The notes below the pieces were generated by a model, which did no database searches, was not told where the DNA came from, and saw nothing but the letters and a program-made list of their open reading frames with translations. Below are positions 37,065-50,900 of a stretch of DNA of 60,000 nucleotides, piece after piece. The position numbers were made by a program, and so were the translations under genes. Source of the DNA: Nymphaea colorata (Eukaryota; Streptophyta; Magnoliopsida; Nymphaeales; Nymphaeaceae); assembly GCF_008831285.2 (NCBI RefSeq), contig NC_045138.2, positions 17,767,934-17,827,933 of the forward strand. Reading direction: 5' to 3'. The first letter of the stretch is position 1. Each line of letters opens with the position of its first letter.

Positions 37065-37245
37065 TTTTTTTTTTCGTCATTGAGGTGCGTGGCTGTTTCG
37101 GAACCTCAAAGGGAAAGCATAATACTCATCAACTAAACATCGTGCACCGACCTTTTACAGTCTAAGAGAGTAGCAGAGACACGCGACTTGAACTCATGAT
37201 CAGTCTTTCATTGTTCTATCAGTTCGACCAACTATACTATACCCC
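37065..37245 (-). mobile_element. tRNA-derived SINE
   Basis: Read on the minus strand from 37245, the element begins GGGGTATAGTATAGTTGG, resembling a tRNA 5' half with A box. About 50 bases on comes GAGTTCAAGTCGC (complement at 37183-37195), resembling the B box GGTTCAAGTCC. About 110 bases of tRNA-unrelated sequence follow, ending in a run of ten A residues (the T run at 37065-37074). Head, body and A-tail in this order are the structure of a SINE. A clear target-site duplication was not found. Confidence 0.6.
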
Positions 37246-37639
37246 TTCAAACAAAAACAAGAAATTCTTTCATCATGAGAACGTTTTTATAAATATATAT
37301 TGACAAAGCAGAAATCCATATTCTGTAGAGGGATGAAATATTTTACTCGTTTTTCAAAAATTCATTTTGAAACGTGAATATGAGTTTAAAATAAGATCAA
37401 CTGCTAACATCCAAGTTCATGGCATATATTTTTTTTTAATTTAAAATATTCAAAAGTTTTGAGCCACTCAATCATTTACATATGACATCCGTATATGGTC
37501 GGACATAAATTTAAAAAGCAAGACATATACTGAAAATGCTTACTCAAATAAGAGCATTTTCAAACTGCATCTTTTAAGGATGCCAAATTTCTTAATATTC
37601 TTTAAACCGATATATTAAAGTATGCCATTGATCTAAGTC

Positions 37640-37990
37640 TGTGCATCGGGCTGACCCGACCCAACTCGATAAAGAGCCAGGCTCAGGTTTGTCCCAATAC
37701 CAAAAACTTGGGCTTGGGCTCGGCCCGACCATTAAAACCCAAACCAGAGTTTGAGCCCAGCCCGATTAAATTAAAAAAATATATTTTTAATATAAAATAA
37801 TATATAAATATAATTAATCATAATTAAATATTATATATATTAATAAAATAAATATTAAAAAATTATTGTGCTCACTCAAGCTTATCGAGCTCACCCGGGC
37901 CCGCCCGATGTCTTTTTTCTGGCCCAGACCTGAGCTTGAATCAGACCGAGTAACAGGTACTCAGCAGCGGCCTAATCGGGTGCCCATGCT
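37640..37990. repeat. Dispersed repeat with GC-rich ends and AT-rich core, copy 1
   Basis: GC-rich flanks (GGGCTTGGGCTCGGCCCGACC; GGGCCCGCCCGATGTC) enclose about 130 bp of nearly pure A and T. A related block lies in opposite orientation at 40490-40805. There is no coding capacity. Confidence 0.5.
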
Positions 37991-39323
37991 TACCTTGATC
38001 CCCATGCTTACCTTGATCCATGATGTGGTGGATATTGAAAATAAACAAGAACGGTGATGATTCTTGCTTCTCTAATATATTTATTTAATTTAATAACACC
38101 ATAATTAAGCCGGTTTTAGTTGAGTACATGTCATCATCTGATGAGAAGAAAAACATTGAAGGTTGAATAGAGAGTGAAACTAACGGCAGAGTTGAAAAAA
38201 TTAGAAATGGCCTTTTCATCTGGGCCGTTGGGTTTATAGCGATCCAACGTCGGCAGAGGAGATTCTATTTTTGTCTGGAAATTAGAAGCGTCATACAGTC
38301 CCAACTGCCAAAAACGAAACATTAATGATGTGAAATTTTCAAAACCTCACGTTTGGGAACTCGATAAAATACATGGAACTATTTTATATTGTGAAAAACA
38401 CACTAATTTTCTCGACAATTAACTTTAAAATGGATTGGACCCAAGAAATGTAGTGCAATAGAGTTGCTCATATTCAGGGATCTAAAGTTTGAATTATATG
38501 GTTATTGTAATTATACGAGATTCAAATAGTAGCAAGCGTGACATTCAAGTTGAAATATGTACTGTGATCAAAGCTTCAAAATAAGATAGAATATAAGGTA
38601 TGATCTTATATAGTCTTGACGGTTTTATGCTGAAAGCGATTTACCCTAATTAAACATTTAAAAAAAACTTTAAAATTGATGATTTTTTCTATTAAAAATG
38701 TTGTTTTGTCATTAAAAAGACACGATAATCATTTGTAACTTAATTTGTGCACATTCTAGGTCTCTCTTACATAATTTTCTGGCTTAATAAGAAAAAAAAG
38801 CATCGTTCCATCGGCTTTTGATGACATAGTTAAACATACACTAACATTGCTAGTGAGAAATAAATAGGCTAATACAAAATTGTGAACATAATTCTTTTTA
38901 TATTGACGGCGTTTGATCATTTTTTTTTAATCTAGCACTTAATTGGCAGCAACATGACCCGACCTTAGTTATATATGTTTTAATAATGTTGAAAAATTAA
39001 GTGTGCTTTTTTATGATAGCCAAATCCTTAGATATGTCTTTGGAAAAATAATCCAATGGTTTACAAAAGCCAAACTTGAGGTTGGCAAGTTCAGCTCATA
39101 ATTTCGCATCTAAATCCACATGGCATTTGCCTATAATGTAGCCAGGTGGCCTTGGTTACTTGATGCCTTTTACAGACAATATCTAGATAAAAAGACCTCT
39201 CTCTCTTTCTCTCTCTAAATAAATAAATAAATAAATATATATATATATAATCAAATTTATAATAAGTTTAAACACCATAACCAACCTTCCAGCAACTGTA
39301 ACAATTCAAGAATATGCAATAGG

Positions 39324-39324
<1 letters not shown>

Positions 39325-39367
<43 letters not shown>
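39325..39367. repeat. (TA)n microsatellite
   Basis: About 43 bp of uninterrupted TA in gene-free DNA. Confidence 0.9.
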
Positions 39368-39369
<2 letters not shown>

Positions 39370-40489
39370 GCTCACAACAAAATAAAGAGGATTTTCAGTC
39401 ATTTAACATATTATATCAGCTCAAAAACAGGTCGCTTTCCATGTTGAGTGGGTTATACTTGAAATTATGTTCCCTAGGCTAGTAATCATTCGCTTCTTCT
39501 TTGTAGACTCCAAAGAATGCGAAGAGGAATCATATTCAGTCACCTCTACTTATATTATATGAGCTGAAAAATAACTTGCTTTCCATGTTGAGTGGTCATT
39601 TGCTCTTGCTTCAGGACTCCAAGGAGTGTTAAGAGAAATAATATTCCTTCATCTCTAATTTCTATATTCTAAGGAGTATTAAGAGGTTTAAACAACTTAT
39701 ATACCTCTAATTTCTAGACTCCAGAAGGGAATTAAGAGACATAACATCTATACAACTTCCAAGAAGTTTTCAAGAGGTTTAGACTTCGTTCAATGTGCCG
39801 CTCGATGATCTCACAAATAGTTGGGTTTCAGGGGGCAGAGCAAAAAATTTTTCTAAATAGGGTTCGAATTAAAGTTTTTAAATTTTGACAAGGGCCAAAA
39901 TATCATTTTTTTTTTAATTTGAGGTGTAGTCAGGGACCATGCGGGCCCCCCTTGGCTCTGCTCCTGCTGGGTTCTGATTCGATCTGGGTCGACACTAGAC
40001 GGAGTCATTCTTGTCTACACCGTTGTGGTTGTAAACTTTTCGCCATAGCTGTATCCATTAGGTTCAAATTAGCAAATCCAAATCTGGTTTAGTCATAAAC
40101 AAGCATAAGCATAAAATGGGTCCAGATTGGTGTTTGATTGATCGGATTGGGTTATGTCGAAACCTGTGAACTGCTGGCGCTAGTTTAGAACTTCGATAAC
40201 CATGAATCGATCCAACATTAATCGGGTTTAGATTTTGGATCCAACCTGGACTCGCAAGTCGAATAAAACGGCATCGGGGTCAGGTCCGTTCGATTCGATT
40301 TTTCGATGGCCTGGCTGAACCCGACTCGTATCGATATCAGCAGCATGTCACTTTGCTGGACCAATGAAACTTACCGGGCAGCCGATATTTCTTATTTTCT
40401 ATGTTTAAAAAGAAAGTAGAAATCAAAATGATTGGGAAATTTTAACTTTGCAAAATTTTTATCGGCCCATTTGTTTTGCTCATAGGACA

Positions 40490-40805
40490 GATAAAGCCCC
40501 GACACTGGGCCAAGCTGCTGGGGTACCCGGTAACCTGCTCGACTCGGGCCCGGGAAAAAGGCACTGGGTTGGCCCGATCAATTATCAGGCCGGTTCAGGT
40601 GGGTTTGATAATATTTTTTAATAAATATATTATTAATTTTTATATATAATTATAATATTTTATTATATATATAAATTTAATCGAGTCGGGCTTGGGCCGA
40701 GCTTGGGCTCGGGTTTTAAATGTCGGCTGGGGTCTGGTCCCGATTTCGGGTATCAGGCCAGCCCCAGCCCAACTCCTTATCGGGCAGGGCCGGCCCGATG
40801 TCTAG
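40490..40805. repeat. Dispersed repeat with GC-rich ends and AT-rich core, copy 2 (inverted)
   Basis: The reverse complement of this block aligns with 37640-37990: GGCCGGCCCGATGTCTAGG here corresponds to the CATCGGGCTGACCCGACCC edge there. GAGCTTGGGCTCGGG and an AT core occur in the matching places. The two copies are clearly diverged. Confidence 0.5.
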
Positions 40806-41449
40806 GTTTAACTAGGATGTATCTCAGCCCGTATCACTGCTACGATACGCTAATGACAACATTGTTCATCTTATAATCAAAGCACATTGACAAACAATAC
40901 AAGCAAGTTGTTTTTAGGTGAGTACCATGATGCTCAAAAGAGCCAAAGTTCTCACTCAACCCCTTGCCTTTTAGGGGTACATGACTTGCTTTTAGTGCTT
41001 CATTCGGAATCTGTTTCGGCAATGCATCAAATTGTATGTCAGTGACCCTTTCTTTTGTAGCACAAGGGGCTGATGCTCTGGAAATTCAAAATGAAAACTG
41101 ACCACCTAACAGCAACCATCTTGATCATTGTGACAACCCCTCGAAAACATATAAGTTGCCTAGGAATATGGAAGTGTGTAAACATAAATGGATGGGGATA
41201 CAACAATGAGCTTAAATCTAGACGGCCAAATATTGAAACGAAAGGCACATATTGCAACCTACTGCAGTCTTTAAGGGGTGGGTGCTCATGCAACTATTAC
41301 TCTTTCCAAGGCCCTAAGCTAATCTAGTCCACCTGTAAAGCTGGCCAAGGGAAAGGGAAAGCTAAAGTTGGTGAGAATATCATCATAGCCTCACAGCAAA
41401 TTTTCTAAATGATTCCTCATTTTCATTAAAGTGAGTGGTTCATTTCACT

Positions 41450-41619
41450 GCCCTAAGACAGGCCCCCTACCCCAGTACCCACCCATTGCGTCACAGAGCT
41501 TGCTTCGGACCTTTTTATGGGCCAGAGGTACTGGAACAGGCAAGTGACGCCCCAAGGACTTGATCCCAAGTGCTTGGCGAAGACGGAGCACTTGTCCGCC
41601 CAGTGCACTACCACCCCTC
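41450..41619 (-). mobile_element. Putative tRNA-derived SINE
   Basis: On the minus strand from 41619 the sequence GGGGTGGTAGTGCACTGGG resembles an A box. GGATCAAGTCC (complement at 41556-41566) resembles a B box about 45 bases further on. The body continues to about 41450. The tail and target-site duplication are not evident. Confidence 0.45.
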
Positions 41620-43912
41620 GGGGTAAATGATTCTTTCTTTAAGTAGAGATCCACATTTATCTATTGAGAAAAAGGATGGATCAGAGTTTTGCAGATCTCA
41701 ATTCTCAATTGAGATTTAAAAATATGGAGAAAAAAATTCACTTAAGCTGCATTAAGATCCGAGGTGATCTGAGATCCCGGTGGATTGAGAAATCGTGGAT
41801 CTTAGATCAGACCTCCTCCCGAGCTGATATCAAATCCATGGTTCATCATGTAGAAGAGATTTGAAACCTTCACATTTTAGTTCGACTGGTTTTTCTCAGC
41901 GCGAATCTCAGATCAGCCTCGGAACTTAGAAACCAGAGTAATGCAGAAAACAGAAGAGTGAATAAGAATATATATACCATGAAATTTTGGTCCTAAAAGA
42001 TGAATGAATAGCCAGCACTGCCTAAACCATTCACATAGCATTGGATCTTACAGACCGAATAAAAACAGAAAAAACAGCAACTAAACAACTTCATTAGCAT
42101 CTCCAGTGCAATTAACTTACTCATAATACTGGATTAATTATAAGATTGAATTAAAAAGATTGCATTTATCTATTGGACTATAAAATTGAATTCTGAAACA
42201 AAGTGAAGTAGCTCATAATTGTGGTTTACATGGTTTGATTTGTCTAAACTGTAAAATTGTGTCCCATTATTTAACAACAATGACAATGATTGTACACACG
42301 AACTGTGCAACATTTGTCATTTAAATACTTTAATTTTTATTATATCATGCACTTATAGTGACTACAGGGACCTTATTGATTAATTAGCGGACCCGGCCAA
42401 GGAACAATTAAATATATATAATAACAAAAGTTTATATAGAAGATTCATGTCTTACAGTAAAAAGCTGACTGCTGCTATTAAAGTGAATACTTGGATCAGA
42501 AGCAACGTGGGAGAGCCCCGTGATCATCATGAAGGTGGGACTAGTGATTACCTGTCAACCAGGAGGGAGCTTCCAAGCTCCCAGAAGCAGAAGCTTTTTC
42601 ACTACGATATCTCCATAGATACGGCCACCGCCAAATACTTATATCCCAACCACAAAATTCAAAAGAGAACTCACTTTTCTTTGAGTACCTATCACTTGAC
42701 AGCATGAACAGCTTAGACTTTTCCTTAAATGTTGTTAAGCCCCAAGGCTAGTTACATCTCTCTCTCCTTCTATGTCTGTCTCTCTCTTCAGTTGTTAAAT
42801 TTGTTGGGCATCTGGCTCATAACTAAACCGTGAGATGCTGGGTGATTCAGATAAGCTAAAACAAGGATAGGGGGGCGTAAATGGTGTTGATTCAGTAATT
42901 AAAATTTGGTACAGTCAAGAAGATGGTTCAGAAATTGATCTGGTACAGCAAAAAATGGCGAAAGCTTCATACTGGATTCAACTCATTGGCAACCTTTTGT
43001 CGTCACGAATTCTGATCTGGGTAGTTTTTGTGTGAACTCGAATACAGCCAAGTAATATGTAACTTCCAATATAAATGTGTAACAATATAGAACTGCCTAG
43101 TACAGATATGTTGTATGTTTCCTCGCTGCAGATTGTGTCTTAAATGTACCACTGCAAGCTATTTGAATTGCTTTTGGGATTAGTCTTTGGTCCAATATAA
43201 TATGGCTAGAACATGAACAGAATTAATAGATTCCAACCACGACTGATTATCATCCCTGCATGCGTGCAAATATTCAATGAAACAGGTAAGTACAAGAGAT
43301 TTACTTTGCTGGTGTCTAAAGCTCTCTTGCTGTTGATTAGCAAAGTTTACCTGTCAGAATCTAAAATTCAGAAAAGGAGTCATGTTTATCTATAAAATAG
43401 GAGTCATGGGAAAAGAACATCTAGCAGTAATTGGTATTTTACTTGTGAAGTTCATACCAATAAGTAGCAGAGCCTGTAATTCTACTTCTCAAATTTGAAG
43501 TGATAAAAGAGTGATTCCTTGGCCTACCCACAAAAGGGGAAAAAGAAAAGCATAAAAGTGGGATTAGTTGCTCATCTTTGTCAATGTCTTTATGTTTTCA
43601 GTGGATCTACTTTTTGAATTTTAATCAAAGGGGTGACCCAGTTTAGCTTTAGCTAAAAGAAATGTGTCTTCTGTCTCTAAGACATAACACCCTGGCGACA
43701 GAATTCTGCGTTCAGTTCAAGTTTCTAAGAAATTTGAAGTTGCACATGCCTGGCCTTCTCGTATCTGATGATGGAGGAGGCATCTTTGCTTCCATTGAGC
43801 ATATAGGTATTGGACCATCCTAGGGGAAGCCTTGGTTCTTCGTTCTTGTTCTCTAGCAGCAAGCTTTTTGTTTTCTAACTGTGTTAAAATTGCAGGACTG
43901 AGATAGACAGAC
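41620..43912. other. Upstream region of the acidic-protein gene
   Basis: No firmly supported gene. A frame at 42447-42707 (+, 86 codons) is richer in coding-like sequence than its surroundings but is unrecognised. An acceptor-like TTGCAG at 43891-43896, shortly before the ATG at 43913, suggests that the next gene has a 5'UTR intron in this interval. Confidence 0.35.
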
Positions 43913-46305
43913 ATGGGTAATGAGATGGGTAACACCAATGTCTCAAGCATGAAAGGTATTCAAGATAGGCGTCAATGAATCCTTTAACAGGAAATGATTG
44001 CTCATCTTATCATCCTTACTTGATTTTTGTGTTGTTTTCTCAAAATGACTATCAATCCTGTTCTTACTTGGAGTTCTGTGTTGGTTTTTTCCTTTTCTCT
44101 GAAGTGGAGGAAGGGAAAGCCGAAGCTCACTTTCAGGATAATCTTTCAGACAATTCACTCACTGATCCTGTCAAGAAACAAATAATAGTTGAAGATTGTA
44201 TCCCACCTGCAGGAGCTGAGGAAATTGAAGAGAAGCAAGTAATATCGACTGTTCAGGATCACCCAAATGCAGGTGATCAGCTCAAGCATCAGTTGTCTCA
44301 TGCAAGAGGTAAGAGTTCCTGCTTGAAATCCTGTCGTAGCATGACTGTGTTTCATTTAAGCATTTCTGCAGTCTTTTAAATCATCAAAACGATAAGATCA
44401 AGAATTATATGCACAGATGAATCATTAACAACTATCAATGAATCCTGTGACGCTACAATTCATCACCTTCTTGTGGAGGAGAAAGAAGCAAGACAGGTGG
44501 CTGGATCTGTGTCAATGGAATCAGGAGGTTCAAAGGCTGAGCATGAATCTATTACAGTCCTTCCCGAAGCGATTATAATTGATGGGGCAGAAATGCCACT
44601 AAGTTCATCTCTGGAAGATAAAGGTGTCATCTACCTGAATTTGGAAGAAGCCAAATGTGAGAAAAATGTTGATCATGAAAAGGAAACAATTGACACAGAT
44701 GACCATCCTGAGAGAGAGATGATATCAAGCCCATATGTAGATATTGATGCCAAGGATATCAAATCCTTGAACCAGATGGGAGCCCAAACTAGCAGCATCC
44801 ATCAGGTGGATGAAAATATTTTCCAAGAAAAGCAAGGAACAGCCAAAAGCTGCGACCATGAAGAGAACATCAGATCTCCCTCTACTCAAAGTGAATCTAA
44901 TGAACCTGAAATTGTTACATGTGAGCCGTTGGTCCATTTAGAAGACCGCAAGGCCAAAACACTATCGAAATCGAACGAGCTTCCTGAATCATCTAGCCAA
45001 CACAGTGGTGATATAAAAATCGAAAAGCATATCCAAAACATGGTCTTAAAAATAGTGGAGGATAGACATGGGGCTGAATTGAGAGAATGCAAACACCAAT
45101 CAAGTCCAGCCCACGAATTGCATATAGAAGAAACAGGGCAGGGAACATCTGTAAATGAAGATGGTCTTCCACAAACTGATGTTCCAGCTGTTGATACAAC
45201 TGCTCATGAGGGTAAAAAGGAAATCTCTGAACCCATGATTGTCTTTCTGATGCTCAATGAAATGACTGAGCCAACACTAGAAGATGCCAATGCAACTTAT
45301 TTTACACCTAGGAGCCAATCTCAGCCTCTGGAATTTTTATCTGATACTGAAGTGGATAAACCAGAAGAGGAGTTCTGTGGAATGAGTTCGTCCACTGTAG
45401 GAATAGTTCCACCATCTCTTATTGTTTGTGAGATAAAAAAGGAAAATGGAACAACCGATGGATTAGAAGGAAACTTTTCAAACGTAGACCCGTTTTCAGA
45501 GAAAGAAACAGGTCAAATAGAGGTCGCACTTCAAATGAGGGGAGATAAGACTGAAATGTTTTCTAGGGACCAAGACGATAAACCAGAGAAAGAGCGTAAG
45601 GAGGTCGTGCCACCAACCCCTACAATCTCTGAGAACAAAATTGAAAAGGAAAACGTGGACTCCTGTACAGATAAACAAAGAGATAATTCTGAGAAGGTGA
45701 ATCAAACGAAGGATGGTGACATGAAAGGAGACCAACTAGCAAGCGAGTCCACAGTGAAGCACGACAGGAAGAAGTTTCTGATTATAGAAGATGAATCCGA
45801 GATGGAGGTTAGTAGTCCAACTGAAGGTGCAGTAAACAATGGCAGTGAAACAATCAAAGATGATGTCCTAATTGAGCAAGCCGAGACAACAGAGGCCATT
45901 AAACTGAAGGACGAAGCCGTGGAAATGAAATCAGTATCTGATTTGTTTGGCCAACCTGACCACCACAACGAAAACAGTGACGCCACAGCTTGCACACTTG
46001 ACAAATGTCCACATGCTGAAACTGCATCCGTAGACATTGATAAGTCACGGAACGGTGATTCTGCAAAAGTTTCAGCGTCCGAGGGAAGTGAGTCAGGTAA
46101 GCTCAGAAGTCCACTTAAGATCTTTTTCAAGACAGGCACAGCGTCTCGTTCCATCAAAGAGGAAAGCCAGGAGACCAGCAACACTGGTGATTCACTGAGC
46201 TGCCATCTTAAGGAAATGAGTCTGCCGTCATCAGAAGGGAGAGCAAAACAAAAGACAAGGTCAATATTCAGCAGCTGCATGTGTTGCACCGCAGTGATCC
46301 GCTAA
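43913..46305 (+). CDS. Large acidic, probably lipid-anchored protein of unknown function
   Basis: Exons 43913-43955, 44105-44308 and 44417-46305 join in phase into 711 residues. The first exon encodes MGNEMGNTNVSSMK, which fits the N-myristoylation pattern (Gly2, small residue at 6), and supports this start. Residues 16-680 are mostly Glu, Asp, Lys, Ser and Thr with no globular domain, repeats or membrane helix that I can see; this part is probably disordered. The end differs: a basic hydrophobic patch (KLRSPLKIFFKTGTASRS) and then the terminus KTRSIFSSCMCCTAVIR, with a Cys-x-Cys-Cys cluster that could be palmitoylated. Myristoyl plus palmitoyl signals would place it on the plasma membrane inner face; this is inference. 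The second exon uses an unusual AAG acceptor (44102-44104). I do not recognise the family. Confidence 0.8.
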
Positions 46306-47099
46306 GCATTTCAGTTTGGTTTCCATGGGAGTTATGTTTAAAGGTTTTCTCATATTTGGGTATGTGAATTTGAGGTTCTGCGACCCTTTCCTTTTTATCT
46401 TCTTTCATTTTGTTGGTTTTCCATGAGCGTGCTTCCCGTCACAAAAGCATTTGAGCGTTCGGATTCGACAGCATAAACGTTCAGAGTTTGGGAACATTGG
46501 GATATCTGAATACAAGGAAGTATGATGTTGGGGAAGAATCTTAACTTTTCGAGCGGTGTCTTCCGTTGAAAAATGTCATCGTAGTTTTTGCCGTCATCTG
46601 TATTTGCTTTTCAAAAGGAGCATGTCATTTACGTTCCTGGTTCTAAAATCTTGTACATCTTCTGTGTTTACTGCTTGGTCCATCCAAACGAAGATTGTGT
46701 TACATTTAGATGCAGCTGCCATTTTTTGTAGTGGTTTCAACGTTTTTCACATAAAGGGCCTCCACAAGCATGACTGCTCTCAATATAGGTGCGTATCCGC
46801 TCTTAGGTCTCTGTTCATCGTATAATTGGCCCCTCAGCCCCTCCGCAAATTGAGCAAGAAGCCAATACGAGGCCGATTCAAGATGCGTGTAGTCCCAACG
46901 TAACATTTAGATTTCCGATACCAATGAAATTTGATATTCACAACACTGCATCTTATTGGGCTAATTTGATTTTGAATTCCAAACCAATACTTGCATCCTT
47001 TGGCACACCAAAAGAATAGAAAAAGATAAGAAGATAAGTCGGTAGAAATTGTTCCTGATTGGTAAAGTGTTAATCAGAGAGCGTTTGGTCCCCGTTTGT
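46306..47099. other. 3' flank of the acidic-protein gene
   Basis: Likely 3'UTR and spacer. The frame at 46556-46825 has no recognisable features. The sequence turns into plastid-like DNA at about 47100. Confidence 0.4.
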
Positions 47100-47900
<801 letters not shown>

Positions 47901-50900
47901 TTACCTTCTTTCCGAGCATAATACAGCAGAAGCTGCAATGTTACTCGGACAAAAATCAGAACCGGCAGACAAGAACTGCTTGTAGTTGGAGTAGCTTGGA
48001 TTCTCTTTGGAGGGACAAAGAAGATTCAGGACTTTATCAGCAGATACAATCTGTTGCTTGCGAATGACATCGTCGTGGATGATTTGGCTGCAGTTGAGTA
48101 ATATTAGAGTGAGCCAATGGTGCTGGAACAAACAGAAAACTATTTGTCAACATGTTCAGCCTCAAAAGTAAAATTTTAGTACATTGGTGTCAGAGAACAT
48201 TCCCTAAAAAGTCTTCAACTGCAGATTGTCGTAACAAAGTATCCAAGAGAGACTACAACCTAGTGCTGATATGCATGACATAAATGAACCTAACAGATGA
48301 AAACACATGATAGTAAACAATATAGACAGCCTCGAGTTGTGTACGTTAAAGCATCTAACCCATGTACAAAGCAATTACCCTGATCAATTTGATGAATTAA
48401 ATTTGCTAGCACATAGTCAACCAGAACAAAGTTCATTGGATGATTTCCAGGTGACAGTTTAGAAGAATTCTGGAGAACAATTATGTTGTTAGTGCTTGCT
48501 GGGTCATTTAAGTCCAGTACTATTACACTATCAAACTTGTGAAACGAGAAAAAAGAGAACACAATTTGAAAGAGCGTTGACATAATTATTTTAGATCTGA
48601 TGATGTCAACTGCAGTTACCACTCTACTACGTTCATAAGTTCATGAAAAATCAGCCAAATTCACAATCTACACAAAGCCACAATAATGAGTATCAACAAC
48701 AAACACCCAAAGGGTGTATCGCTTCCAAACCAATAATAACAGAAAATGAGCTCCACAACCATTCTCATATAAAGCTAATATGTTTACCAAAGGATGCAAA
48801 GTCTCTTAAATTTGACGTGTAGACACCCGATGAATGCATCAATGATGAAATACAGTCTGGGGTTAGGAAAAAAAATACTCAATGAAACATAAATAGGAAA
48901 AACCAAATGCTTGAAAAACAGCACAAAGTATGCACTGGCAAAGATACAATCTGTGTTCTGCCACTCACTGGCAAAGATAAGTCAGCAATTGGAAATGGTC
49001 ATCATGAATCGAACACTTCAACATAATGCAGAAGTGACCATAATGCAGACAGAACTCTTAAATTCAAAAAAGGAAAGAATGAATAACTGCTGGAAGAAAA
49101 GGAAGAGAAGAACAGGAAAAGGGTACAATGCCCTTCTTGGATCTCAATTTGGTTTCTTCAAAATATTTTGATTTTTCCTCTTTTCATGGTTTCATTCGCT
49201 TTTCTGTTTTTTGTGTTCTTTTTTTAATTGATAATATTTGTGTCACTGTGCCAGATTTAACAAATTGATAAGAGCAACGTCTGGAAGAAGGCTTATCTTC
49301 AAAATTGAGCAGCAAAAATTTTGCAAAACGTACCTCAGCAACATGGACAACTCCATGGGATTACAAGAAGAAAAAAGAGCTTCTGGAATAATCTGTGAAT
49401 CCATAAGGATGTTCGGCAAGGAAATAAAATGCATCTTCGTCTTAAGCCTGATTATCCATTCAGTCAAGAGATGTGCCCGATATGCAACAATACATGGCAG
49501 CCTCGCAAGCTGCAGTTCCAACACAGCAGTTCCTGAAGTACATAAAGCAGCAGAACTTGCCTGCACGTGCAAGTCATTAACATAAACCATAGTGAACATT
49601 CAGAGCAATAGAAAAATATAATCTTCAATAGCTGAGTGAATAGACAGATATTTTCACTATACCAAAGCAAGATTTAGTACAGTGATCCAAAATAAAAAGA
49701 AGCATCCATAAGAAAGAGTAACCAAGTATCTGCATACATGAAAAGCATCATATTTTTCAGCAACGGATTCTCCTGGAATCAAAATTGTGGGCAGGGTGCA
49801 TGATGGCGCAAGTTTATAAAGGTAACCTTGCACATGCTGATTAGAAGCTACAGGGATAACCACCGTCAATGATGGAAGAGAGTCCTTTAGCAGCTCCAAA
49901 GTATTCATATAAATCGGAAGCATGCGGGTGACTTCTTGTTCTCTGCTTCCAGGAATAACAGTAACAATCGTTGCCCCTGTCAGATATTAGTGAAGATATT
50001 TGCTTGATAATTGATAAGAATATGCACATACCTTGACCGATGTCCTAAAGATAATGATCTCTCAGGCATACATGGGTCTCACATTTCAAGAACGTGACCA
50101 GCATCTTGTTTGTGCTTCAGAAATTTGAGAATTAAACGTGAGACTCTAAGAAATAATACCTGGAGATATTCCATGCTTCTGTCGAAAGTATGCACCGTTC
50201 CCTGGGACCTTCACTTGAATTGGTTGTGCGTCAGCCTCGTTATCCTATGAAAACGATTTAAACTTCGCTCAGAAAGACATTAGCTCCACCAAGCCACGTT
50301 TTGCCATCAGAATAGATGAAGCCTAAGAAATGGGAATTCTTCAGAGGAAAGTCAGGTTGTATGATACGGATGAAAGAAGCCTAAACAAGCAGCTTCGAAT
50401 GAGAAAAGAAAAAACAGCTTTGACATTTGTCGCTAGTGTTACTACTTTTAGTTGAAAGGCAAGCAGGAAGGTAATTCCCCACAACATGAACACAAACCCG
50501 CTTGGCTGTAATTAAAGCAAACCAATTTTCTTATTCATCATTGCGGACTGTTACTCCAGACGCCCATCTTGGGCGTCTTCCTTGGATGCTTAGGAAGTTC
50601 TACAAAATTCTTATGGTTTGACTTAGTAAAATATCCCAGGAGAATAAAAGCAGAACAATAATATAATTGTTCTCAGTATGTTTGGTTTATCTTTGAGGCA
50701 AATGTATTTTCTGGGCCATGGGGAGATATCCTTAAACAATGGAAAAAACTGCCTATTGCGACAACCACATAAAATTCTTACCGGATGGAAATTTAGAGCA
50801 TCTTCAAGAATTGGATGACCAACAAATGTTGCATCTAACCCATGTGCTCTCAAAACATCTACCTCAAATGGGAGAATGCAAAGCAAATGGTCAACATATC

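Noticed and set aside
37141-37245. Functional tRNA gene
   Set aside because: A- and B-box-like sequences exist but no complete cloverleaf can be formed; a SINE head is the better explanation.
42447-42707. 86-codon ORF (TRRELPSSQKQKLFHYD)
   Set aside because: Vaguely coding-like but not recognised, and no promoter or splice support; mentioned only in the description of that interval.
45702-46289. 195-codon minus-strand ORF
   Set aside because: Antisense to the large third exon of the acidic-protein gene, which has consistent splice phases; the ORF has no recognisable features.
48290-48622. 110-codon minus-strand ORF as an extra LPXB exon
   Set aside because: The flanking exons (ending 49334 and starting 48087) join in phase without it, and its translation does not match the LpxB family.
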